Positions 9,391 through 21,640 of a stretch of DNA of 64,000 nucleotides are shown here, piece by piece. The stretch is taken from the NCBI GenBank assembly GCA_020055645.1, contig CM034548.1, positions 51,489,359 through 51,553,358 on the forward strand. Reading direction: 5' to 3'. The first letter of the stretch is position 1. Each line of letters opens with the position of its first letter. Under the pieces are notes generated by a model. It saw only the letters and a list, made by a program, of their open reading frames with translations, made no database searches and was not told the DNA's origin. The translations under genes and the position numbers were made by a program. Source of the stretch: Tomocerus qinae. Its lineage: Eukaryota > Arthropoda > Collembola > Entomobryomorpha > Tomoceridae.

Positions 9391-9438
9391 GTACATATTA
9401 CACAGTAAAATATAAGACTTTATGCTGTAGATTTCACA

Positions 9439-9443
9439 TTGTA
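9439..9443. repeat. Target site duplication, right copy (TTGTA)
   Basis: TTGTA follows the CA end of the right LTR and matches 1975-1979. The satellite A monomer then continues with caaggcaaaaagc. Confidence 0.9.
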
Positions 9444-12400
9444 CAAGGCAAAAAGCTTAAAAAATGATTTCCAAGAATTGAAATTCATGATTTAATACTT
9501 GTAAGAGCCAAAAAGGATGAAAAATAATTTTCAAGAGTTGAATTTTATGATTAAATACTTATACGAGCAAAAAAGCCTAAAAATAACATTCAACAGTTTT
9601 AATTATATATTAACCTTGTACGAGCCAAAAAGCTTAAAAAACAATATTCAAGAATTGAATTTCATGATTTAATACTTGTACGAGCCAAAAAGCTTAAAAA
9701 TAACATTCAACAGTTTTAATTATTTTTTAACCTTTTACGAGGCAAAAAGCTTAAAAAATAATTTTCAAGAATTGAAATTCATGATTTAATACTTGTAAGA
9801 GCCAAAAAGGATGAAAAATAATTTTCAAGAGTTGAATTTTATGATTAAATACTTATACGAGCAAAAAAGCCTAAAAATAAAATTCAAAAGTTATATTTAT
9901 TTTTTAAACTTGTACGAGCCAAAAAGCTTAAAAATAACATTCAACAGTTTTAATTGATCATTTTTTACACTTGTACGAGCCAAAAAGCTTAAAAAATAAT
10001 TTTCAAGAGTTGAAATTCATGATTTAATTCTTGTAAGAGCTAAAAAGGATGAAAAATAATTTTCAAGAGTTTAATTTTATGATTAAATACTTATACGAGT
10101 AAAAAGCCTAAAAATAACATTCAACAGCTTTAATTATTTTTTAACCTTGTACGAGCCAAAAAGCTTAAAAAACAATATTCAAGAATTGAAATTCATGATT
10201 TAATACTTGTACGAGCCAAAAAGCTTAAAAATAACATTCAACAGTTTTAATTATTTTTTAAACTTGTACGAGGCAAAAAGGATGAAAAATAATTTTCAAG
10301 AGTTGAATTTTATGATTAAATACTTATACGAGCAAAAAAGCCTAAAAATTACATTCAAAAGTTTTATTTATTTTTTAACCTTGTACGAGGCAAAAAGCTT
10401 AAAAAATAATTTTCAAGAGTTGAAATTCATGATTTAATACTTGTAAGAGCCAAAAAGGATAAAGAATAATTTTCAAGAGTTGAATTTTATGATTAAATAC
10501 TTATACGAGCAAAAAAGCCTAAAAATAACATTCAACAGTTTTAATTATTTTTTAACCTTGTACGAGCCAAAAAGCTTAAAAAACAATATTCAAGAATTGA
10601 AATTCATGATTTAATACTTGTACGAGCCAAATAGCTTAAAAATAACATTCAACAGCTTTAATTATTTTTCAAACTTGTACGAGGCAAAAAGGATGAAAAA
10701 TAATTTTCAGGAGTTGAATTTTATGATTAAATACTTATACGAGCAAAAAAGCCTAAAATTAACATTCAAAAGTTTTAATTATTTTTTAAACTTGTACGAG
10801 CCAAAAAGCTTAAAAATAACATTCAACAGTTTTAATTGATCATTTTTTAAGCTTGTACGAGCCAAAAAGCTTAGAATTGAAATTCATGATTTAATACTTG
10901 TACGAGCCAAAAAGCTTAAAAATAACATTCAACAGTTTTAATTATTTTTTAACCTTGTACGAGGCAAAAAGCTTAAAAAATAATTTTCAAGAATTGAAAT
11001 TCATGATTTAATACTTGTAAGAGCCAAAAAGGATGAAAAATAATTTTCAAGAGTTGAATTTTATGATTAAATACTTATACGAGCAAAAAGCCTAAAAATA
11101 ACATTCAACAGTTTTAATTATTTTTTAACCTTGTACGAGCCAAAAAGCTTAAAAAACAATATTCAAGAATTGAAATTCATGATTTAATACTTGTACGAGC
11201 CAAAAAGCATAAAAATAACATTCAACAGTTTTAATTATTTTTTAAACTTGTAAGAGCCAAAAAGGATGAAAAATAATTTTCAAGAGTTGAATTTTATGAT
11301 TAAATACTTATACGAGCAAAAAAGCCTAAAAATAACATTCAAAAGTTTTATTTATTTTTTAAACTTGTACGAGCCAAAAAGCTTGAAAATAACATTCAAC
11401 AGTTTTAATTGATCATTTTTTAAACTTGTACGAGCCAAAAAGCTTAAAAAATAATAGTCAAGAGTTGAAATTCATGATTTAATACTTGTAAGAGCCAAAA
11501 AGGATAAAAAATAATTTTCAAGAGTTGAATTTTATGATTAAATACTTATACGAGCAAAAAAGCCTAAAAATAACATTCAACAGTTTTAATTATTTTTTAA
11601 CCTTGTACGAGCCAAAAAGCTTAAAAAACAATATTCAAGAATTGAAATTCATGATTTAATACTTGTACGAGCCAAAAAGCTTAAAAATAACATTCAACAG
11701 TTTTAATTATTTTTTAAACTTGTAAGACACAAAATGGATGAAAAATAATTTTCAAGAGTTGAATTTTATGATTAAATACTTATACGAGCAAAAAAGCCTA
11801 AAAATAACATTCAACAGTTTTAATTATTTTTTAACCTTGTACGAGCCAAAAAGCTTAAAAAACAATATTCAAGAATTGAAATTCATGATTTAATACTTGT
11901 ACGAGCCAAATAGCTTAAAAATAACATTCAACAGCTTTAATTATTTTTCAAACTTGTACGAGGCAAAAAGGATGAAAAATAATTTTCAGGAGTTGAATTT
12001 TATGATTAAATACTTATACGAGCAAAAAAGCCTAAAATTAACATTCAAAAGTTTTAATTATTTTTTAAACTTGTACGAGCCAAAAAGCTTAAAAATAACA
12101 TTCAACAGTTTTAATTGATCATTTTTTAAGCTTGTACGAGCCAAAAAGCTTTAAAAAAAAATTTTCAAGAATTGAAATTCATGATTTAATACTTGTACGA
12201 GCCAAAAAGCTTAAAAATAACATTCAACAGTTTTAATTATTTTTTAACCTTGTACGAGGCAAAAAGCTTAAAAAATAATTTTCAAGAATTGAAATTCATG
12301 ATTTAATACTTGTAAGAGCCAAAAAGGATGAAAAATAATTTTCAAGAGTTGAATTTTATGATTAAATACTTATACGAGCAAAAAAGCCTAAAAATAACAT

Positions 12401-13467
12401 TCAACAGTTTTAATTATTTTTTAACCTTGTACGAGCCAAAAAGCTTAAAAAACAATATTCAAGAATTGAAATTCATGATTTAATACTTGTACGAGCCAAA
12501 AAGCATAAAAATAACATTCAACAGTTTTAATTATTTTTTAAACTTGTAAGAGCCAAAAAGGATGAAAAATAATTTTCAAGAGTTGAATTTTATGATTAAA
12601 TACTTATACGAGCAAAAAAGCCTAAAAATAACATTCAAAAGTTTTATTTATTTTTTAAACTTGTACGAGCCAAAAAGCTTAAAAATAACATTCAACAGTT
12701 TTAATTGATCATTTTTTAAACTTGTACGAGCCAAAAAGCTTAAAAAATAATAGTCAAGAGTTGAAATTCATGATTTAATACTTGTAAGAGCCAAATAGGA
12801 TAAAAAATAATTTTCAAGAGTTGAATTTTATGATTAAATACTTATACGAGCAAAAAAGCCTAAAAATAACATTCAACAGTTTTAATTATTTTTTAACCTT
12901 GTACGAGCCAAAAAGCTTAAAAAACAATATTCAAGAATTGAAATTCATGATTTAATACTTGTACGAGCCAAAAAGCTTAAAAATAACATTCAACAGTTTT
13001 AATTATTTTTTAAACTTGTAAGACACAAAATGGATGAAAAATAATTTTCAAGAGTTGAATTTTATGATTAAATACTTATACGAGCAAAAAAGCCTAAAAA
13101 TAACATTCAACAGTTTTAATTATTTTTTAACCTTGTACGAGCCAAAAAGCTTAAAAAACAATATTCAAGAATTGAAATTCATGATTTAATACTTGTACGA
13201 GCCAAAAAGCTTAAAAATAACATTCAACAGCTTTAATTATTTTTTAAACTTGTACGAGGCAAAAAGGATGAAAAATAATTTTCAAGAGTTGAATTTTATG
13301 ATTAAATACTTATACGAGCAAAAAAGCCTAAAATTAACATTCAAAAGTTTTAATTATTTTTTAAACTTGTACGAGCCAAAAAGCTTAAAAATAACATTCA
13401 ACAGTTTTAATTGATCATTTTTTAAACTTGTACGAGCCAAAAAGCTTAAAAAATTCATGATTTAGTA
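9444..13467 (+). repeat. Satellite A array
   Basis: About 69 A monomers. 9444-10837 corresponds to 14097-15491. 10838-12116 is a 1,279-bp copy of the 1,296-bp HOR with a roughly 17-bp deletion (aagcttagaattg near 10868). 12117-13412 is a full 1,296-bp copy almost identical to 1-1296. 13413-13467 leads into B block 2. No gene seen. Confidence 0.93.
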
Positions 13468-14044
13468 CTTGTACAAGCAAAAAAATTATTTTTTTCAAGT
13501 GTCTAGTCTTCATTAATGTCATATTACTAATGTTTTTGGTCTCCTCGTACAAGCTCAAAAAATGATTTTTATCAAGTGTTTCTCTAAATAAACGTTATAT
13601 TACTAAGGTTTTTGGTCTCCTCGTACAAGCTCAAAAAATTGATTTTTTTCAAGTGTATTTTTAAATAAACGTTATATTACTAAGGTTTTTGGTCTGCTCG
13701 TACAAGCTTAAATAATTGATTTTTATCAAGTGTCTCTCTAAATAAACGTTATATTACTAAGGTTTTTGGTCTCCTTGTACAAGCTCAAAAAATTGATTTT
13801 TTTCAAGTGTTTTTTTAAATAAATGTTATATTACTAAGGTTTTTAGTCTCCTCGTACAATCTCAAAAAATTGATTTTTTCCAAGTGTCTAGTCTTCATTA
13901 ATGGTATATTACTAATGTTTTTGGTCTCCTCGTACAAGCTCAAAAAATGATTTTTTTCAAGTGCCTAGTCTTTATTAATGTTATATTACTAAGGTTTTTG
14001 GTCTCCTCGTCAAAGCTTAAAAAATTGATTTTTTAAGTGTTTCT
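13468..14044 (-). repeat. Satellite B block 2
   Basis: About seven monomers of about 77 bp, matching B block 1 throughout except for a one-base run-length difference. Opens with the palindrome CTTGTACAAG at 13468 and ends with the degenerate core ctcgtcaaag. Left B subfamily. Confidence 0.9.
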
Positions 14045-16841
14045 TAAAAAGCTTAAAAATAACATTCAACAGTTTTAATTATTTTTTAACCTTGTACGAG
14101 GCAAAAAGCTTAAAAAATGATTTCCAAGAATTGAAATTCATGATTTAATACTTGTAAGAGCCAAAAAGGATGAAAAATAATTTTCAAGAGTTGAATTTTA
14201 TGATTAAATACTTATACGAGCAAAAAAGCCTAAAAATAACATTCAACAGTTTTAATTATATATTAACCTTGTACGAGCCAAAAAGCTTAAAAAACAATAT
14301 TCAAGAATTGAATTTCATGATTTAATACTTGTACGAGCCAAAAAGCTTAAAAATAACATTCAACAGTTTTAATTATTTTTTAACCTTTTACGAGGCAAAA
14401 AGCTTAAAAAATAATTTTCAAGAATTGAAATTCATGATTTAATACTTGTAAGAGCCAAAAAGGATGAAAAATAATTTTCAAGAGTTGAATTTTATGATTA
14501 AATACTTATACGAGCAAAAAAGCCTAAAAATAAAATTCAAAAGTTATATTTATTTTTTAAACTTGTACGAGCCAAAAAGCTTAAAAATAACATTCAACAG
14601 TTTTAATTGATCATTTTTTAAACTTGTACGAGCCAAAAAGCTTAAAAAATAATTTTCAAGAGTTGAAATTCATGATTTAATTCTTGTAAGAGCTAAAAAG
14701 GATGAAAAATAATTTTCAAGAGTTTAATTTTATGATTAAATACTTATACGAGTAAAAAAGCCTAAAAATAACATTCAACAGCTTTAATTATTTTTTAACC
14801 TTGTACGAGCCAAAAAGCTTAAAAAACAATATTCAAGAATTGAAATTCATGATTTAATACTTGTACGAGCCAAAAAGCTTAAAAATAACATTCAACAGTT
14901 TTAATTATTTTTTAAACTTGTACGAGGCAAAAAGGATGAAAAATAATTTTCAAGAGTTGAATTTTATGATTAAATACTTATACGAGCAAAAAAGCCTAAA
15001 AATTACATTCAAAAGTTTTATTTATTTTTTAACCTTGTACGAGGCAAAAAGCTTAAAAAATAATTTTCAAGAGTTGAAATTCATGATTTAATACTTGTAA
15101 GAGCCAAAAAGGATAAAGAATAATTTTCAAGAGTTGAATTTTATGATTAAATACTTATACGAGCAAAAAAGCCTAAAAATAACATTCAACAGTTTTAATT
15201 ATTTTTTAACCTTGTACGAGCCAAAAAGCTTAAAAAACAATATTCAAGAATTGAAATTCATGATTTAATACTTGTACGAGCCAAATAGCTTAAAAATAAC
15301 ATTCAACAGCTTTAATTATTTTTCAAACTTGTACGAGGCAAAAAGGATGAAAAATAATTTTCAGGAGTTGAATTTTATGATTAAATACTTATACGAGCAA
15401 AAAAGCCTAAAATTAACATTCAAAAGTTTTAATTATTTTTTAAACTTGTACGAGCCAAAAAGCTTAAAAATAACATTCAACAGTTTTAATTGATCATTTT
15501 TTAAGCTTGTACGAGCCAAAAAGCTTTTAAAAAAATTTTCAAGAATTGAAATTCATGATTTAATACTTGTACGAGCCAAAAAGCTTAAAAATAACATTCA
15601 ACAGTTTTAATTATTTTTTAACCTTGTACGAGGCAAAAAGCTTAAAAAATAATTTTCAAGAATTGAAATTCATGATTTAATACTTGTAAGAGCCAAAAAG
15701 GATGAAAAATAATTTTCAAGAGTTGAATTTTATGATTAAATACTTATACGAGCAAAAAAGCCTAAAAATAACATTCAACAGTTTTAATTATTTTTTAACC
15801 TTGTACGAGCCAAAAAGCTTAAAAAACAATATTCAAGAATTGAAATTCATGATTTAATACTTGTACGAGCCAAAAAGCATAAAAATAACATTCAACAGTT
15901 TTAATTATTTTTTAAACTTGTAAGAGCCAAAAAGGATGAAAAATAATTTTCAAGAGTTGAATTTTATGATTAAATACTTATACGAGCAAAAAAGCCTAAA
16001 AATAACATTCAAAAGTTTTATTTATTTTTTAAACTTGTACGAGCCAAAAAGCTTGAAAATAACATTCAACAGTTTTAATTGATCATTTTTTAAACTTGTA
16101 CGAGCCAAAAAGCTTAAAAAATAATAGTCAAGAGTTGAAATTCATGATTTAATACTTGTAAGAGCCAAAAAGGATAAAAAATAATTTTCAAGAGTTGAAT
16201 TTTATGATTAAATACTTATACGAGCAAAAAAGCCTAAAAATAACATTCAACAGTTTTAATTATTTTTTAACCTTGTACGAGCCAAAAAGCTTAAAAAACA
16301 ATATTCAAGAATTGAAATTCATGATTTAATACTTGTACGAGCCAAAAAGCTTAAAAATAACATTCAACAGTTTTAATTATTTTTTAAACTTGTAAGACAC
16401 AAAATGGATGAAAAATAATTTTCAAGAGTTGAATTTTATGATTAAATACTTATACGAGCAAAAAAGCCTAAAAATAACATTCAACAGTTTTAATTATTTT
16501 TTAACCTTGTACGAGCCAAAAAGCTTAAAAAACAATATTCAAGAATTGAAATTCATGATTTAATACTTGTACGAGCCAAAAAGCTTAAAAATAACATTCA
16601 ACAGCTTTAATTATTTTTTAAACTTGTACGAGGCAAAAAGGATGAAAAATATATTTCAAGAGTTGAATTTTATGATTAAATACTTATACGAGCAAAAAAG
16701 CCTAAAATTAACATTCAAAAGTTTTAATTATTTTTTAAACTTGTACGAGCCAAAAAGCTTAAAAATAACATTCAACAGTTTTAATTGATCATTTTTTAAA
16801 CTTGTACGAGCAAAAAAGCTTAAAAAATTCATGATTTAGTA
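14045..16841 (+). repeat. Satellite A array containing the empty insertion site
   Basis: About 48 A monomers. The start reproduces the two flanks of the retrotransposon joined together. 15492-16786 is a 1,295-bp copy of the 1,296-bp HOR. One-base length differences in A runs separate it from the copy at 10838. No gene seen. Confidence 0.93.
14092..14096. other. Unoccupied paralogous target site of the retrotransposon
   Basis: Here aaccTTGTAcgaggcaaaa is uninterrupted, with a single TTGTA. The flanking 2 kb on the left matches 1-1979 and the right side matches the sequence after 9443. This is how the locus would have looked before insertion. Confidence 0.88.
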
Positions 16842-16957
16842 CTTGTACAAGCAAAAAAATTATTTTTTTCAAGTGTCTAGTCTTCATTAATGTCATATTA
16901 CTAAGGTTTTTGGTCTCCTCGTCAAAGCTTAAAAAATTGATTTTTTAAGTGTTTCTT
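16842..16957 (-). repeat. Satellite B block 3, collapsed
   Basis: 116 bp only: the first part of a B block (palindrome, tctagtcttcattaatgtca) joined directly to the last monomer (ctcgtcaaag). Relative to block 2, about six monomers are missing, with the joint inside the repeated atattactaa motif. Unequal recombination between monomers explains it. Confidence 0.9.
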
Positions 16958-19900
16958 AAAAAGCTTAAAAATAACATTCAACAGTTTTAATTATTTTTTA
17001 ACCTTGTACGAGGCAAAAAGCTTAAAAAATGATTTCCAAGAATTGAAATTCATGATTTAATACTTGTAAGAGCCAAAAAGGATGAAAAATAATTTTCAAG
17101 AGTTGAATTTTATGATTAAATACTTATACGAGCAAAAAAGCCTAAAAATAACATTCAACAGTTTTAATTATTTTTTAACCTTGTACGAGCCAAAAAGCTT
17201 AAAAAACAATATTCAAGAATTGAAATTCATGATTTAATACTTGTACGAGCCAAAAAGCTTAAAAATAACATTCAACAGCTTTAATTATTTTTCAAACTTG
17301 TACGAGGCAAAAAGGATGAAAAATAATTTTCAGGAGTTGAATTTTATGATTAAATACTTATACGAGCAAAAAAGCCTAAAATTAACATTCAAAAGTTTTA
17401 ATTATTTTTTAAACTTGTACGAGCCAAAAAGCTTAAAAATAACATTCAACAGTTTTAATTGATCATTTTTTAAGCTTGTACGAGCCAAAAAGCTTTAAAA
17501 AAAATTTTCAAGAATTGAAATTCATGATTTAATACTTGTACGAGCCAAAAAGCTTAAAAATAACATTCAACAGTTTTAATTATTTTTTAACCTTGTACGA
17601 GGCAAAAAGCTTAAAAAATAGTTTTCAAGAATTGAAATTCATGATTTAATACTTGTAAGAGCCAAAAAGAATGAAAAATAATTTTCAAGAGTTGAATTTT
17701 ATGATTAAATACTTATACGAGCAAAAAAGCCTAAAAATAACATTCAACAGTTTTAATTATTTTTTAACCTTGTACGAGCCAAAAAGCTTAAAAAACAATA
17801 TTCAAGAATTGAAATTCATGATTTAATACTTGTACGAGCCAAAAAGCATAAAAATAACATTCAACAGTTTTAATTATTTTTTAAACTTGTAAGAGCCAAA
17901 AAGGATGAAAAATAATTTTCAAGAGTTGAATTTTATGATTAAATACTTATACGAGCAAAAAAGCCTAAAAATAACATTCAAAAGTTTTATTTATTTTTTA
18001 AACTTGTACGAGCCAAAAAGCTTAAAAATAACATTCAACAGTTTTAATTGATCATTTTTTAAACTTGTACGAGCCAAAAAGCTTAAAAAATAATAGTCAA
18101 GAGTTGAAATTCATGATTTAATACTTGTAAGAGCCAAAAAGGATAAAAAATAATTTTCAAGAGTTGAATTTTATGATTAAATACTTATACGAGCAAAAAA
18201 GCCTAAAAATAACATTCAACAGTTTTAATTATTTTTTAACCTTGTACGAGCCAAAAAGCTTAAAAAACAATATTCAAGAATTGAAATTCATGATTTAATA
18301 CTTGTACGAGCCAAAAAGCTTAAAAATAACATTCAACAGTTTTAATTATTTTTTAAACTTGTAAGACACAAAATGGATGAAAAATAATTTTCAAGAGTTG
18401 AATTTTATGATTAAATACTTATACGAGCAAAAAAGCCTAAAAATAACATTCAACAGTTTTAATTATTTTTTAACCTTGTACGAGCCAAAAAGCTTAAAAA
18501 ACAATATTCAAGAATTGAAATTCATGATTTAATACTTGTACGAGCCAAAAAGCATAAAAATAACATTCAACAGTTTTAATTATTTTTTAAACTTGTAAGA
18601 GCCAAAAAGGATGAAAAATAATTTTCAAGAGTTGAATTTTATGATTAAATACTTATACGAGCAAAAAAGCCTAAAAATAACATTCAAAAGTTTTATTTAT
18701 TTTTTAAACTTGTACGAGCCAAAAAGCTTAAAAATAACATTCAACAGTTTTAATTGATCATTTTTTAAACTTGTACGAGCCAAAAAGCTTAAAAAATAAT
18801 AGTCAAGAGTTGAAATTCATGATTTAATACTTGTAAGAGCCAAAAAGGATAAAAAATAATTTTCAAGAGTTGCATTTTATGATTAAATACTTATACGAGC
18901 AAAAAAGCCTAAAAATAACATTCAACAGTTTTAATTATTTTTTAACCTTGTACGAGCCAAAAAGCTTAAAAAACAATATTCAAGAATTCAAATTCATGAT
19001 TTAATACTTGTACGAGCCAAAAAGCTTAAAAATAACATTCAACAGTTTTAATTATTTTTTAAACTTGTAAGACACAAAATGGATGAAAAATAATTTTCAA
19101 GAGTTGAATTTTATGATTAAATACTTATACGAGCAAAAAAGCCTAAAAATAACATTCAACAGTTTTAATTATTTTTTAACCTTGTACGAGCCAAAAAGCT
19201 TAAAAAACAATATTCAAGAATTGAAATTCATGATTTAATACTTGTACGAGCCAAAAAGCTTAAAAATAACATTCAACAGCTTTAATTATTTTTTAAACTT
19301 GTACGAGGCAAAAAGGATGAAAAATAATTTTCAAGAGTTGAATTTTATGATTAAATACTTATACGAGCAAAAAAGCCTAAAATTAACATTCAAAAGTTTT
19401 AATTATTTTTTAAACTTGTACGAGCCAAAAAGCTTAAAAATAACATTCAACAGTTTTAATTGATCATTTTTTAAACTTGTACGAGCCAAAAAGCTTTAAA
19501 AAAAATTTTCAAGAATTGAAATTCATGATTTAATACTTGTACGAGCCAAAAAGCTTAAAAATAACATTCAACAGTTTTAATTATTTTTTAACCTTGTACG
19601 AGCCAAAAAGCTTAAAAAACAATATTCAAGAATTTAAATTCATGATTTAATACTTGTACGAGCCAAAAAGCTTAAAAATAACATTCAACAGTTTTAATTA
19701 TTTTTTAAACTTGTAAGACACAAAATGGATGAAAAATAATTTTCAAGAGTTGAATTTTATGATTAAATACTTATACGAGCAAAAAAGCCTAAAAATAACA
19801 TTCAAAAGTTTTAATTATTTTTTAACCTTGTACGAGCCAAAAAGCTTAAAAAACAATATTCAAGAATTGAAATTCATGATTTAATACTTGTACGAGCCAA

Positions 19901-21640
19901 AAAGCATAAAAATAACATTCAACAGTTTTAATTATTTTTTAAACTTGTAAGAGCCAAAAAGGATGAAAAATAATTTTCAAGAGTTGAATTTTATGATTAA
20001 ATACTTATACGAGCAAAAAAGCCTAAAAATAACATTCAAAAGTTTTATTTATTTTTTAAACTTGTACGAGCCAAAAAGCTTAAAAATAACATTCAACAGT
20101 TTTAATTGATCATTTTTTAAACTTGTACGAGCCAAAAAGCTTAAAAAATAATAGTCAAGAGTTGAAATTCATGATTTAATACTTGTAAGAGCCAAAAAGG
20201 ATAAAAAATAATTTTCAAGAGTTGAATTTTATGATTAAATACTTATACGAGCAAAAAAGCCTAAAAATAACATTCAACAGTTTTAATTATTTTTTAACCT
20301 TGTACGAGCCAAAAAGCTTAAAAAACAATATTCAAGAATTGAAATTCATGATTTAATACTTGTACGAGCCAAAAAGCATAAAAATAACATTCAACAGTTT
20401 TAATTATTTTTTAAACTTGTAAGAGCCAAAAAGGATGAAAAATAATTTTCAAGAGTTGAATTTTATGATTAAATACTTATACGAGCAAAAAAGCCTAAAA
20501 ATAACATTCAACAGTTTTAATTATTTTTTAACCTTGTACGAGCCAAAAAGCTTAAAAATAACATTCAACAGTTTTAATTGATCATTTTTTAAACTTGTAC
20601 GAGCCAAAAAGCTTAAAAATTAATTTTCAAGAGTTGAAATTCATGATTTAATACTTGTAAGAGCCAAAAAGGATAAAAAATAATTTTCAAGAGTTGGATT
20701 TTATGATTAAATACTTATACGAGCAAACAAGCCTAAAAATAACATTCAACAGTTTTAATTATTTTTTAACCTTGTACCAGCCAAAAAGCTAAAAAAATAA
20801 TTTTCAAGAGTTGAAATTCATGATTTAATACTTGTAAGAGCCAAATAGGATAAAAAATAATTTTCAAGAGTTGAATTTTATGATTAAATACTTATACGAG
20901 CAAAAAAGCCTAAAAATAACATTCAACAGTTTTAATTATTTTTTAACCTTGTACGAGCCAAAAAGCTTAAAAAACAATATTCAAGAATTGAAATTCATGA
21001 TTTAATACTTGTACGAGCCGAAAAGATTAAAAATAACATTCAACAGCTTTAATTATTTTTTAAACTTGTACGAGGCAAAAAGGATGAAAAATAATTTTCA
21101 AGAGTTGAATTTTATGATTAAATACTTATACGAGCAAAAAAGCCTAAAATTAACATTCAAAAGTTTTAATTATTTTTTAAACTTGTACGAGCCAAAAAGC
21201 TTAAAAATAACATTCAACAGTTTTAATTGATCATTTTTTAAACTTGTACGAGCCAAAAAGCTTTAAAAAAAATTTTCAAGAGTTGAATTTTATGATTAAA
21301 TACTTATACGAGCAAAAAAGCCTAAAAATAACATTCAACAGTTTTAATTATTTTTTAACCTTGTGCGAGCCAAAAAGCTTAAAAAACAATATTCAAGATT
21401 TGAAATTCATGATTTAATACTTGTACGAGCCAAAAAGCTTAAAAATAACATTCAACAGTTTTAATTATTTTTTAAACTTGTACGAGGCAAAAAGGATGAA
21501 AAATAAATTTCAAGAGTTGAATTTTATGATTAAATACTTATACGAGCAAAAAAGCCTAAAAATAACATTCAAAAGTTTTATTTATTTTTTAAACTTGTAC
21601 GAGCCAAAAAGCTTAAAAATAACATTCAACAGTTTTAATT
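16958..21640 (+). repeat. Satellite A array, irregular HORs of about 590 and 706 bp
   Basis: About 80 A monomers. GATCAT anchors at 17461, 18051, 18756 and 19460 give intervals of 590, about 706 and about 704 bp. This is a 1,296-bp-type unit whose second half is duplicated. From about 20,580 on, a new variant set appears (gagttggatt, caaacaagcc, gtaccagcc) that marks the HOR family to the right. No gene seen. Confidence 0.88.

Larger units (their letters stand above)
1980..9438 (-). mobile_element. Complete BEL/Pao LTR retrotransposon
   Basis: A 7,459-bp element in minus orientation with LTRs at 1980-2898 and 8520-9438, a single gag-pol gene between them and TTGTA duplications outside. The order of pol domains (protease, reverse transcriptase, RNase H, integrase), the DUF1759-like gag segment, the A17-type protease and the C-terminal DUF5641-like region together indicate BEL/Pao rather than Gypsy or Copia. 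No env-like frame follows pol. The two LTRs show no difference by eye, the gene has no stop or frameshift, and its base composition is far more balanced than the surrounding satellite, so it is a recent insertion. Transcription would run from the right LTR leftward. Species and element name are not assigned. Confidence 0.95.
8520..9438 (-). repeat. 5' LTR of the BEL/Pao element
   Basis: 919 bp, identical by eye to 1980-2898. As the upstream LTR in coding orientation it supplies the promoter. It carries the TATA box at 8767-8776, the seven-unit 20-bp repeat at 9251-9390 and the inverted repeat at 8901-8938. Identical LTRs mean almost no time since insertion, unless recent gene conversion erased differences. 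Confidence 0.93.
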
